This document shows, piece by piece, positions 27,638 through 35,966 of a stretch of DNA of 64,000 bases. Position 1 is the first letter of the stretch; every line of letters starts with the position of its first letter. The position numbers and the translations under genes are program-made. Under the pieces are notes generated by a model. It saw only the letters and a list, made by a program, of their open reading frames with translations, did no database searches and was not told where the DNA came from. This stretch comes from Burkholderiales bacterium C2 (lineage in GTDB: Bacteria; Pseudomonadota; Gammaproteobacteria; Burkholderiales; Burkholderiaceae_C): positions 1 to 64,000 of the forward strand of contig SCOI01000023.1 in assembly GCA_005503085.1 (NCBI GenBank), given 5' to 3'.

Positions 27638-29329
27638 ATGCGCAACGCACTCATCGCCCTTGCCTTCGCCGCCGCCACGCTGCCCGGCGCCGCCCACGCC
27701 TGGTGGAGCGAGGACTGGAGCCAACGCACCCGCATCACGCTGGACACCACGGCCAAGGGCCAGGAGACCCAGCAGGCCGCTGCCGCCGTCAGCGTCGCGC
27801 TGCGCCTGCACTCGGGCAACTTCGACTTCGTCGCGGCCAAGGAGGACGGCTCGGACCTGCGCGTGCTGGCCGCCGATGACAAGACGCCGCTGAAGTTCAG
27901 CGTCGAGCGCTTCGACAGCGTCAACGAGCTGGCCCTGCTGTGGGTGCAGCTGCCCAGCGTGCTGCCTGGCAGCGACAAGAACGTCTTCCATGTCTATGCC
28001 GGCAATGCCAAGGCCACGGTGGAATCCAGCCGCGCGGCCGGCTTCGACGCCGCGACACTGGCGGCCCTGCATTTCGACAACGCCGAGGGCACCGATCATC
28101 TGGGCCGGCTGAAGGCCGAGGCGCCGCTGGCGCTGGAGCCCAACGGCCTGCTGGGCGCCAGCGTGCGCCTGGACGGCCGGCCGCAGCGCTGGGCGCTCGA
28201 CGATGGCCTGGTCAAGAGCGTGGCCGGTGGCGCGCTGACCCTGTCGCTGTGGGTCAAGCTTGACGATGTCGCCAGCGCACGCCTGCTGCAATGGGGCGGC
28301 CTGAGCCTGGGCGTGCAGGACGGCAAGCTGCAGGCCCGGTTGGGTACGGCGGAGCTGGGCGGCGGCGCCGTCGCGGCCGGCCGCTGGACCCATCTGGCGC
28401 TGCGCCTCGACCAGGGCCAGGCCACGCTGTTGGTCGGCGGCACCGAGGTGGCTAAGGCTTCTGTGGCGCTGCCGACCCTGGGCGGCGCGCTGCAGCTGGG
28501 CGAGGGCGCACGCGGCCTTGCCGATGAGCTGCAGATCGCCACCGTTGCGCGCAGCGATGTCTGGCTGGCGCTGGCGGCCGCGATCCAGGGTGGCGAGGGC
28601 AAGCTGCTGAGCAGCCAGCGCGAAAGCGCCGGCGAGGCGGCAGCCGAGGGCGAGAGCCATGGCTACATCGGCGTGCTGGTCAAGAACCTGACCATCGACG
28701 CCTGGGTGGTCATCATCATCCTGGGCGTGATGTTCGTCGTGGCCGCCTGGGTGATGGTGGACAAGAGCCTGCTGGTGGGCCGCGCCGACAAGGACAACCG
28801 CCAGTTCCTGCAGCGCTTTCGCGCCGCCAACGAAGATCTGCTGAAGCTCGACACCGGCGCCGTGCATCCGAACTCGCCGCTGTACCGGCTCTACCAGGCC
28901 GGCGTGCGCGAGCTGGCCAAGCGCCGCGTCGGCCAGGCCGATGCACCTCCGCTGAGCGGCGCCTCGCTGGACGCGGTCAAGGCCGCGGTCGACGCCGACT
29001 TCGTGCGCGAGAACCACAAGCTCAATGCCAAGATGGTGCTGCTGACGATCGCGATCTCGGGCGGCCCCTTCCTGGGCCTGCTGGGCACGGTGGTCGGCGT
29101 GATGATCACCTTCGCGGCGATCGCGGCGGCCGGTGATGTCAACGTCAACGCGATCGCGCCCGGCATCGCGGCGGCGCTGCTGGCCACGGTGGCCGGCCTG
29201 GGCGTCGCGATCCCGGCGCTGTTCGGCTACAACTACCTGGCCGCCCGCATCAAGAATCTGTCTTCGGACATGCAGATCTTCGTGGACGAGTTCATCACCC
29301 GCGTCGCGGAACTCTACGGCGCGCGCTGA
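27638..29329 (+). CDS. DUF2341-LamG-ExbB fusion, proton channel subunit
   Basis: A 563-residue protein. It has a signal peptide (residues 1-21, ending GAAHA). A DUF2341-like domain (about 22-125, WWSEDWSQRTRITL, FHVYAGN) and a LamG/concanavalin-like domain (about 140-310, LTLSLWVKLDD, GRWTHLALRLDQG) follow, both predicted to lie in the periplasm. Then comes a MotA/TolQ/ExbB domain with membrane helices about 355-375, 466-500 (GGPFLGLLGTVVGVMITF) and 509-533. ExbB pentamers carry protons with ExbD to energise TonB. Fusing a large carbohydrate-binding-like fold to ExbB suggests the channel senses or docks to something in the periplasm. It starts 44 bases after tpsA, and two exbD genes follow directly. 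Confidence 0.9.
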   Translation: MRNALIALAFAAATLPGAAHAWWSEDWSQRTRITLDTTAKGQETQQAAAAVSVALRLHSGNFDFVAAKEDGSDLRVLAADDKTPLKFSVERFDSVNELALLWVQLPSVLPGSDKNVFHVYAGNAKATVESSRAAGFDAATLAALHFDNAEGTDHLGRLKAEAPLALEPNGLLGASVRLDGRPQRWALDDGLVKSVAGGALTLSLWVKLDDVASARLLQWGGLSLGVQDGKLQARLGTAELGGGAVAAGRWTHLALRLDQGQATLLVGGTEVAKASVALPTLGGALQLGEGARGLADELQIATVARSDVWLALAAAIQGGEGKLLSSQRESAGEAAAEGESHGYIGVLVKNLTIDAWVVIIILGVMFVVAAWVMVDKSLLVGRADKDNRQFLQRFRAANEDLLKLDTGAVHPNSPLYRLYQAGVRELAKRRVGQADAPPLSGASLDAVKAAVDADFVRENHKLNAKMVLLTIAISGGPFLGLLGTVVGVMITFAAIAAAGDVNVNAIAPGIAAALLATVAGLGVAIPALFGYNYLAARIKNLSSDMQIFVDEFITRVAELYGAR

Positions 29330-29331
29330 CC

Positions 29332-29742
29332 ATGTCTGCCGACATCAAGGACGACAACCAGCCCTACGACGACATCAACATCACGCCGATGCTGGACCTG
29401 GCCTATGTGCTGCTGGTGACCTTCATCATCATGACCACGGCCTCGGTGCAGGGCGTCAAGGTCAACAGCCCGCAGACGCTGGCGGCCAGCAGCCTGGCCA
29501 AGCCGCAGACCCGCGCGATCACGATCACCGCCGACGGCGCCGTCTATCTCGATGCCTATCCGGTCAGCATGGATCAGCTGCGTGACACATTGGCCCAGTA
29601 CAAACAGGCCAACCCGGCGCTGCCGGTGGTGCTGAAGGCCGACGCGGCCGCCCAGTACGAGAAGGTGATGCAGGTGCTGGAAGTGGCCAAGCAGCTGGAC
29701 ATCACCGAGATCGGCCTGGTCACCAAGCGCGCCGCGCCCTGA
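29332..29742 (+). CDS. ExbD/TolR-family protein, first copy
   Basis: A 136-residue biopolymer-transport protein. A short cytoplasmic N-terminus (SADIKDDNQPYDDINITP) precedes one membrane helix with the conserved proton-carrying Asp22 (MLDLAYVLLVTFIIMT). The periplasmic ExbD domain runs to residue 136. It starts two bases after the ExbB-fusion stop, so translation is probably coupled. Together with the fusion and the second ExbD it should form a proton-driven motor. Having two different ExbD paralogues in one complex is also seen in some other TonB clusters. Confidence 0.93.
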   Translation: MSADIKDDNQPYDDINITPMLDLAYVLLVTFIIMTTASVQGVKVNSPQTLAASSLAKPQTRAITITADGAVYLDAYPVSMDQLRDTLAQYKQANPALPVVLKADAAAQYEKVMQVLEVAKQLDITEIGLVTKRAAP

Positions 29743-29761
29743 ACGAGCAGAAGGCTTCCCC

Positions 29762-30163
29762 ATGCAAGTCAATACCGATGCCAAGCCTTACGACACCATC
29801 AATGTCACGCCGATGCTGGACCTGGCCTATGTGCTGCTGGTCGTGTTCATTCTGATGACCACGGCCTCGGTGCAGGGCCTGTCGATCACGATGCCCAAAC
29901 CGTCCAACAAGCCCAGCACCGAAAAGCATGAGTTGCTGATCGTGCAGGTGATGCCCGACGGCGCGGTGCTGCTCAACGGCGCCGGCCTGAGCCTGGACGA
30001 GCTGGAGGGCCGGCTCGACGAGGCCAAGGCGCGTGATGCGCAGATGTCGGTCGCGATCAAGGGCGATGCGCGCACCCAGTACGCCAATGTGGTGGCCATC
30101 GTCGACCTGTGCAACAAGCTGCAGGTCAATATGGGGCTGATCACGGCCCGCATTGGCAGCTGA
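29762..30163 (+). CDS. ExbD/TolR-family protein, second copy
   Basis: A 133-residue ExbD with the same plan as the first: NVTPMLDLAYVLLVVFILMT with Asp20 in the helix, then a periplasmic domain (EKHELLIVQVMPDGAVLLNG). The two copies share the membrane segment but differ in the periplasmic half, so they are probably non-redundant partners, perhaps forming a heterodimer within the ExbB pentamer. The start codon at 29762 follows the previous stop by 19 bases with AGAAGG as a ribosome site. Confidence 0.93.
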   Translation: MQVNTDAKPYDTINVTPMLDLAYVLLVVFILMTTASVQGLSITMPKPSNKPSTEKHELLIVQVMPDGAVLLNGAGLSLDELEGRLDEAKARDAQMSVAIKGDARTQYANVVAIVDLCNKLQVNMGLITARIGS

Positions 30164-30174
30164 GGACGGCCATC

Positions 30175-30888
30175 ATGAGTGGATTGGCCGAAGACCATCT
30201 GAACGACAAGCCGGGCCGGACCTGGGCGCTGCGCGCCGCTGCGGCCCTGGGCCTGCTGCTGCTGGCGGCCGGCGTCTACTGGCTGGCCGACAACCTGAAG
30301 GGCGGGCCGGAGAAGCCGCGCCGCCAGGTCGCCAAGATTTCCATCCTGCCCGATACGCCGCCACCGCCTCCGCCCCCGCCCAAGGAGGAGAAGAAGCCCG
30401 AGCCGCCGAAGGACGAGCCCAAGCAGCTGATGCGCGATGAGGCTCCCAAGCCGCAGGACGCGCCCAAGCCGGCCGATGCACCGCTGAAGATGGAGGGAGC
30501 AGCCGGCGATGGCCCCAGCGCCTTCGCGGCCGGCAGCGTCAGCCGCGAGTACCAGGGCGGCCCCACCGGCGGTGGCCCGGCCGGTGGGGGCACGGTGGCG
30601 GACCGCGCCCAGGAACGCCTTTACGCGAACTCGGCACGCCAACTGCTGCGCGACGAAATCGAGCGCCATCTGCGCGGCGAGGGCGAGCAAATGAGCGCCA
30701 GCTTTGCGATCTGGCTCAAACCCGACGGCGTGATCGAGCGATTCGAGTTGCAGCCCAGCGGCGACGCCGCTGCCGATGCGGCGCTGCAGGCCGCGCTGTC
30801 CGAGACCTCGCGCGCGCTCAAGCTGCCGCCGCCGCCGGCGCTGCGTCAGCCGATGCGCTTCAGGCTCAGTGTCAAACCCCAGGCCTGA
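30175..30888 (+). CDS. TonB-like energy transducer
   Basis: A 237-residue protein. It has one membrane anchor (about residues 20-42, LRAAAALGLLLLAAGVYWLA), then a Pro-rich periplasm-spanning linker (TPPPPPPPPKEEKKPEPPKD), a Gly/Pro-rich stretch, and a C-terminal TonB/TolA-type domain (about 150-237, ELQPSGDAAADAALQAALSE, LPPPPALRQPMRFRL). It would carry motion from the ExbB-ExbD motor to an outer-membrane partner. In this operon the obvious partners are the porin or the TpsB/TpsA pair rather than a TonB-dependent receptor, since no receptor gene is visible. The ATG at 30175 starts 11 bases after the second exbD; an upstream in-frame start would overlap that gene. Confidence 0.85.
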   Translation: MSGLAEDHLNDKPGRTWALRAAAALGLLLLAAGVYWLADNLKGGPEKPRRQVAKISILPDTPPPPPPPPKEEKKPEPPKDEPKQLMRDEAPKPQDAPKPADAPLKMEGAAGDGPSAFAAGSVSREYQGGPTGGGPAGGGTVADRAQERLYANSARQLLRDEIERHLRGEGEQMSASFAIWLKPDGVIERFELQPSGDAAADAALQAALSETSRALKLPPPPALRQPMRFRLSVKPQA

Positions 30889-30920
30889 CGGCCCGGCCCA
30901 GATTCACTTTTCTTTCAGTC

Positions 30921-32582
30921 ATGAAGCTCAACCTCCTCACCACCACCCTGGCCGCCGCCGCCCTGATCGCGCTGCCCGCTCAGGCTCATGCCGATGAAAA
31001 ACAGGAGCTGGCCCAGCTGCGCGCCACCACGCTGGCCCTGATCGATGCCCTGGTCGGCCAGGGCCTGCTCTCGCGCGAGCGCGCCGACGCGATCGTGCGC
31101 CAGGCCCAGCAGGCCGGCAGCCAGGCCGCCGCCGCGCCTGCCGCCGGCACGCCGGCGCCCAAGGTCGTGCGCGTGCCCTATGTGCCGGAGACCGTGCGCC
31201 AGCAGATCCGCGAGGAGATCAAGACCGAGGTGCTGGCCCAGGCGCGCAGCGAGCGCTGGGGCGAGCCCGGCGCGCTGCCCGAGTGGCTGGGCCGGGTCAG
31301 CATCGAGGGCGATCTGCGGGTGCGCAGCCAGACCGAGATGTTCGACGACGGCAATGTGCCGGCCAGCGTGTTCCGCAGCCAGACCGAGTCGCCGGCCTGG
31401 GCGCCGGACCTGGCGACCACCCAGCGCAATCGCGAGCGCCTGACCCTGCGCGCCCGGCTGGGCGTCAACGCCCAGCTGTCCGACCAGGTCACGACGGGTC
31501 TGCGCCTGTCGACCGGTACGACCAGCGGGCCGACTTCCAGCTCGCAGACCCTGGGCACGCAGTTCAACAAGGCCAGCCTGGTGCTGGACCGGGCTTGGCT
31601 GCGCTGGCGCCCGCCGGTGGGCATGCAGGGTCTGAGCGCCGAGTTCGGCCGCATGGCCAACCCCTTCTACAGCAGCGACCTGAGCTGGGCCGATGACCTG
31701 TCCTTCGACGGCGCGGCTCTCAAGCTCAGCCACGAGACCGACAGCCGCCGCCAGTTCTTCGCGACGGCGGGCGTGTTCCCGCTGGAGGAGCTGAGCCTGA
31801 GCGGGCGCGACAAGTGGCTGCTGGGTGCGCAGCTGGGGGCCGAGCTGCCGCTGGCCGAGGGCATCCGCGCCAAGCTGGGCCTGGCAGCTTACGAGTTCCG
31901 CCATGTGGCCGGCGAGCGCGAGACCGAGCCGCCGCCGGCCGGACCGCTGGTCGGCACCCTGCCCTATTTCAGCAGCCAGTACCCGAGCTCGCTGCGCCTG
32001 AAGGGCAATACGCTGATCAATCTGAACGACCCCAGCAGCACGGCCGCGCCGACCTGGGGCCTGGCCTCGCGCTTCAGGCCGGTCAATTTGACCGGCTCGC
32101 TGAGCTTCAGCCAGCTGGCGCCGGTGATGGTCGATCTGAGCCTGGACTGGATCAAGAACACCGGCTTCGATCTGGCCGACATCCGAGCCCGCGCCAAGGC
32201 CGGCACGGCCATGGACGGTCTGCGCGAGATGACCACGGCCTGGCAGGGCCGCATCGGCCTGGGCCACCGCTCGCTGGCCCGTCGCGGCGATTGGCAGGCC
32301 CATATGGCTTATCGCAAGGTCGAGCGCGACGCCTGGATCGACGGCTTCACCGACACCACCTGGCATCTGGGCGGCACCAACTACAAGGGCTGGTCGCTGG
32401 GCGGCAACTATGCGCTGGACAAGCGATTCGCGCTGGGCCTGCGCTGGACCAGCACGCGCAATCTCGACGATGGTGTGCGCTTCCTCGCGGTGCCTGGCGA
32501 TCCGAGCTCGCTCAGCGGCACGCTCAGCAGCGCGCCGCTGCGCATCGATGTGTTCCAGCTCGATCTGAGCGGGCGTTTCTGA
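30921..32582 (+). CDS. putative outer-membrane porin (Porin_5-like)
   Basis: A 553-residue protein. It has a signal peptide (about 1-24, ALIALPAQAHA), a periplasmic coiled-coil part (KQELAQLRATTLALIDALVG), then a long beta-barrel with repeated amphipathic strands such as LRVRSQTEMFDD, RLGVNAQLSDQVTTGLRLST and WHLGGTNYKGWSLGG. It ends in the C-terminal Phe typical of barrel proteins (LDLSGRF). It resembles the putative porins of Burkholderiales with an N-terminal coiled coil. It sits between tonB and a coiled-coil gene in the TPS operon and may be the outer-membrane partner of the TonB-like protein. Transported substrate unknown. Confidence 0.8.
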   Translation: MKLNLLTTTLAAAALIALPAQAHADEKQELAQLRATTLALIDALVGQGLLSRERADAIVRQAQQAGSQAAAAPAAGTPAPKVVRVPYVPETVRQQIREEIKTEVLAQARSERWGEPGALPEWLGRVSIEGDLRVRSQTEMFDDGNVPASVFRSQTESPAWAPDLATTQRNRERLTLRARLGVNAQLSDQVTTGLRLSTGTTSGPTSSSQTLGTQFNKASLVLDRAWLRWRPPVGMQGLSAEFGRMANPFYSSDLSWADDLSFDGAALKLSHETDSRRQFFATAGVFPLEELSLSGRDKWLLGAQLGAELPLAEGIRAKLGLAAYEFRHVAGERETEPPPAGPLVGTLPYFSSQYPSSLRLKGNTLINLNDPSSTAAPTWGLASRFRPVNLTGSLSFSQLAPVMVDLSLDWIKNTGFDLADIRARAKAGTAMDGLREMTTAWQGRIGLGHRSLARRGDWQAHMAYRKVERDAWIDGFTDTTWHLGGTNYKGWSLGGNYALDKRFALGLRWTSTRNLDDGVRFLAVPGDPSSLSGTLSSAPLRIDVFQLDLSGRF

Positions 32583-32593
32583 GGAGTCTTACC

Positions 32594-33223
32594 ATGAAGC
32601 ACGTCATCACGGGATCGCTGCTGCTGAGCCTGCTGGCCGCGCCCTGCTGGGCCCAGGAGGCCGGCACGCGCGAGCGCGAGGCCTTGCGCCGCGCGCAGAG
32701 CGCTTTGCGCGACGCGCAGCGCCAGCAGACCACGCTGCAGGCCGAGAAAGCCACGCTGGAGCGCGAGCGTGCGCAGCTGGCGGCAGCGGCCGAAGCCGCC
32801 AGCGCCAAGCAGCGCAGCAGCGCCGGGCGGTTGGAGGCCCGTGAGCAGGAGCTTGACGCTCTGCGCGGCGAACTGGCCGCGCTGCGCCAGCGCCTGCAGC
32901 AGACCGAGCAATCGGCCCAGGCGCGCGAGCAAGGCTTGCAGCAGGAGCTGCTGGAGCAGCGCCGGCTGGTGGCCGAGCGCGGCCAGACCGTGCAGGCGCT
33001 GAGCCAGTTGCTGGAGCGCAGCACCTCGGCCCTGGTCGATTCCGAGGCCAAGAATCGCCAGCTGTATGCGATCGGCGAGGATCTGGTGCAGCGCTATCTG
33101 AGCCGTTCGCCCACCGATGTGACTTCGCTCAGCGAGCCGCTGCTAGGCCTCGCGGCGATACGCTTCGAGAACGTCGCCGAGGAGCTGCGGGCCCAGCTGG
33201 CCCAGCACCGCGTGCTGCGCTGA
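32594..33223 (+). CDS. periplasmic coiled-coil protein, unknown function
   Basis: A 209-residue exported protein. It has a signal peptide (about 1-21, LLLSLLAAPCWAQE). The rest is one long coiled coil rich in Arg, Gln, Glu and Ala heptads (EREALRRAQSALRDAQRQQ, LEARE, LDALRGELAALRQRL), ending in a short helical tail. I do not recognise the family. As last gene of the TPS-ExbBD-TonB cluster, 11 bases after the porin with GGAG upstream of the ATG, it could be a spacer, scaffold or chaperone for the exoprotein or porin. Coiled-coil periplasmic proteins are common partners of secretion channels, but this is inference from position. Confidence 0.85.
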   Translation: MKHVITGSLLLSLLAAPCWAQEAGTREREALRRAQSALRDAQRQQTTLQAEKATLERERAQLAAAAEAASAKQRSSAGRLEAREQELDALRGELAALRQRLQQTEQSAQAREQGLQQELLEQRRLVAERGQTVQALSQLLERSTSALVDSEAKNRQLYAIGEDLVQRYLSRSPTDVTSLSEPLLGLAAIRFENVAEELRAQLAQHRVLR

Positions 33224-33228
33224 GGCCT

Positions 33229-33268
33229 GGTCGGGACCTGCGCTCAAGTCGTCAGCAGCGTCCCGACC
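33229..33268. terminator. bidirectional terminator between convergent genes
   Basis: GGTCGGGAC (33229-33237) pairs perfectly with GTCCCGACC (33260-33268). An inner CTGC/GCAG extends the stem with a one-base bulge. It spans the stop of the minus-strand gene (33244) just after the plus-strand stop (33223), so it can end both transcripts, although no strong T run follows. Confidence 0.6.
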
Positions 33269-35133
33269 CGCTCGCGCAACCCCTCGGGGCTGACCTCGCG
33301 CGCGGCCAGCGGCGCGCCGGCCACCAGGCCGACGCGGCTGTAGAAGCCGCGCCGGAAAGGGCGCACCATCGCCTCGCCCTGCTCGACGCGCGAGAAGAAC
33401 GAGCCCCACAGGTTCTGCAGCGCCAGCGGCACGACCGGGATGTCGCGGCCCTCCAGGATTTTCATCACGCCGCCCTTGAAGGGTTGCAGGCTGCCGTCGC
33501 GGGTGATGCCGCCCTCGGGGAAGATGCACAGCAGTTCGCCGTCGTCGAGCACCGCGCGCGCCTGCTCGAAGGCCTGCTCGTAGGTGGCCGGGTCGTCCTT
33601 CTGCGACGCCACCGGGATGGCCTTGGCCAGGCGGAACAGCCAGCCCAGCACCGGGATGCGGAAGATGCGGTGGTCCATCAGGAAGCGGATCGGACGCGGG
33701 CTGGCGGCCATCAGCAGCACCGCGTCGACAAAGCTCACATGGTTGCAGACCAGGAGCGCCGGGCCTTGGGTCGGGATGTGCTCGTCGCCGCTGATCTTGA
33801 AGCGGTAGATCAGGCGCGAGGCAATGAAGGCGACGAAGCGCAACAGGTACTCGGGCACCAGCATGAAGATGTAGAAGGCCACCACCGCATTGGCCAGGCC
33901 CACGACCAGGAACAGCTCGGGGATGCTCAGCCCGGCGCCCAGCAGCGCGCCGGCCAGCAGCGAGCTGGCGATCATGAACAGCGCGTTGAGGATGTTGTTG
34001 GCCGCGATGATGCGGGCGCGGTGCGTGGGCTGCGCGCGTAGCTGTATCAGCGCATACATCGGCACGCTGTAGAGCCCGGCGAACAGCGCCAGCAGGCACA
34101 GGTCGGCCAGCACGCGCCAGTGCGCGGCCTGGGCCATGAACTCGCCGAGGCTCAGCGCCGCAGCCACCGGCGGCAGGCCGCGCGAGGCGAAGTACAGATC
34201 GATCGCGAACACACTCATGCCGATCGCGCCCAGCGGCACCAGGCCGATCTCGACATGGCGGCGCGACAGCAGCTCGCACAGCAGCGAGCCGGTGCCTATG
34301 CCCACCGAGAACACCACCAGCAGCAGCGACGCGACCTGCTCGTTGCCATGCAGCACCTCCTTGGCGAAGGCCGGGAAGTTGGCCAGGAAAACCGCGCCGA
34401 AGAACCACATCCACGAGATGCCCAGCAGCGAGCGGAACACCGCCAGCTGCCCATGCGCCAGGCGCAGATTGCGCCAGGTCTCGCTGACCGGGTTCCAGTT
34501 GATGATGAGGCCCGGGTCGGTGGCCGGGCAAGGCGGGATGGCCTGCGCCGTCAGCCGGCCCAAAACGGCCAGCGCGAAGCAGGCGAGGGCCACATGCTGC
34601 GCGCCGACCTCGGGTGTGGCGATCAACAGGCCGCCGGCCACATTGCCGAGCAGGATGGCCACAAAGGTCCCCATCTCCACCATGCCGTTGCCGCCGGTCA
34701 GCTCGCGTTCATTGAGCTGCTGCGGCAGATAGGCGTACTTGACCGGACCGAACAGCGTGGAGTGCAGGCCCAGCAGGAAGACGCAGGCCAGCAGCACGGG
34801 CACCTGGCTGGCGTAAAAGCCCCAGGCGACCAGCGCCATGATGGCGATCTCCAGCGTCTTGATGAAGCGGATCAGCCGGGTCTTGTCATGCTTGTCGGCC
34901 AGTTGGCCGCTGGTGGCCGAGAACAGCACAAATGGCAGGATGAAGAGCGCGCCGATGACCAGGCCGGCCTGGGCCGGTGGCAGCCAGCCGAGCTGCAGCT
35001 GGTAGGTGACCAGCACGGTGAAGGCGAACTTGAACAGATTGTCATTGGCCGCGCCGAGGAACTGGGTCCAGAAAAACGGCGCGAAGCGGCGCTGCGCCAG
35101 TAGTGCGAACTGGCCGCCATGGGGTTCCGACAT
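33244..35133 (-). CDS. MFS transporter - 1-acylglycerol-3-phosphate acyltransferase fusion
   Basis: A 629-residue inner-membrane protein. Residues about 1-420 are an MFS transporter of the LplT type (FAPFFWTQFLGAANDNLFKF, GLHSTLFGPVKYAYLPQ, GNGMVEMGTF). Residues about 435-629 are a PlsC-type acyltransferase with the catalytic NHVSFVD (H-x4-D) and FPEGGITRDG. In enterobacteria LplT flips lysophospholipid in and Aas re-acylates it; here the transporter is joined to the acyltransferase and the acyl-ACP synthetase part is absent. The likely role is phospholipid repair at the inner membrane. I chose ATG 35133, with GGAGGAG upstream; the frame continues 104 codons upstream without a good start. Confidence 0.92.
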   Translation of the reverse strand: MSEPHGGQFALLAQRRFAPFFWTQFLGAANDNLFKFAFTVLVTYQLQLGWLPPAQAGLVIGALFILPFVLFSATSGQLADKHDKTRLIRFIKTLEIAIMALVAWGFYASQVPVLLACVFLLGLHSTLFGPVKYAYLPQQLNERELTGGNGMVEMGTFVAILLGNVAGGLLIATPEVGAQHVALACFALAVLGRLTAQAIPPCPATDPGLIINWNPVSETWRNLRLAHGQLAVFRSLLGISWMWFFGAVFLANFPAFAKEVLHGNEQVASLLLVVFSVGIGTGSLLCELLSRRHVEIGLVPLGAIGMSVFAIDLYFASRGLPPVAAALSLGEFMAQAAHWRVLADLCLLALFAGLYSVPMYALIQLRAQPTHRARIIAANNILNALFMIASSLLAGALLGAGLSIPELFLVVGLANAVVAFYIFMLVPEYLLRFVAFIASRLIYRFKISGDEHIPTQGPALLVCNHVSFVDAVLLMAASPRPIRFLMDHRIFRIPVLGWLFRLAKAIPVASQKDDPATYEQAFEQARAVLDDGELLCIFPEGGITRDGSLQPFKGGVMKILEGRDIPVVPLALQNLWGSFFSRVEQGEAMVRPFRRGFYSRVGLVAGAPLAAREVSPEGLRERVGTLLTT

Positions 35134-35159
35134 GTTGCGCTCCTCCGATTCTTTTCTCG

Positions 35160-35966
35160 TCACTGCCTGACCAGCTCGGCCGGCTCGCCCAGGCCCGCGC
35201 GGGGCAGCCAGGCAAACATCGAATCGGCCGTGATGGTTTCGATGCGCCCGGCAAAACGCTGGGCGCTCGGATGATCGTCGAACTCTACATTGGCCATGCC
35301 CACCCGCGCCCCCAGCCGGGTCGCGGTGGACAGGCGCAGCAGTCCGGGCTGGTAGGCCTGCGCGCGCAGCCAGGCCTGGGCCTGGGCCCTGGTTCCAGCC
35401 CCTCCGGCCCCATCGGCCGCCAGCGCCAGCGTCTCCAGCACCCATTGATTGCTCTGCTGGTATTTGTCGCCCCAGGCGTAGGAGACCATGCTGTAGCGCG
35501 GCTCGTGCAAGCGGCGCAGGCGGGTGTTGTCACGCAGCACCGGCAGCAGCGCCGACTGCAGCGCCGGGCTCAGCCGGGCATAGGCGGCATCGTAGCGATG
35601 CGGCCGGTCCAGGAAGAACTCGCCCAGGCCCTGGCGGAACAGATCGGCGCGGGCCGTGCCGCAGTGATTGAGCTTGTGCAGCACGCGCCAGACCGGCTGC
35701 GAACCCGTCGCATCGCCGTTCTTGTCACGGTAGGCGAAACCCAGATGCGACCACAGCAACCCGTGCTTGCTGAGGTCCTGGCCGGCCCGGGCCAGCAGCA
35801 CCACCCGGGCGCCGCTGGCCTCCAGCTGGCGGGCCGTGGCCTCGGCCAGGTTCATGCCGCGCTCGATCTGCTGCGCGCTCAGCGGCTTGTCCTCGCAGGG
35901 GCGGCCGGCCTGGGCGGCGCCTGCAGCGAGAGCCAGCAGCAGGCAGGCGACGGTCTTGCTGTTCAT
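35160..35966 (-). CDS. DUF2145-family exported protein
   Basis: A 268-residue protein. It has a signal peptide (about 1-21, ACLLLALAAGAAQAG), then a conserved body with CEDKPLSAQQIERGMNLAEA, SKHGLLWSHLGFAYRD, VLHKLNHCGTARADLFRQG and RYSMVSYAWGDKYQQSNQWV. This matches DUF2145, a family of unknown function with repeated Cys and His positions, possibly a papain-like or NlpC-like fold (Cys-His-Asn pattern, my inference). Its start overlaps the previous gene stop by four bases (ATGA), showing translational coupling with the small membrane protein at 35963-36370. A 26-base gap separates it from the MFS-acyltransferase gene. Confidence 0.8.
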   Translation of the reverse strand: MNSKTVACLLLALAAGAAQAGRPCEDKPLSAQQIERGMNLAEATARQLEASGARVVLLARAGQDLSKHGLLWSHLGFAYRDKNGDATGSQPVWRVLHKLNHCGTARADLFRQGLGEFFLDRPHRYDAAYARLSPALQSALLPVLRDNTRLRRLHEPRYSMVSYAWGDKYQQSNQWVLETLALAADGAGGAGTRAQAQAWLRAQAYQPGLLRLSTATRLGARVGMANVEFDDHPSAQRFAGRIETITADSMFAWLPRAGLGEPAELVRQ

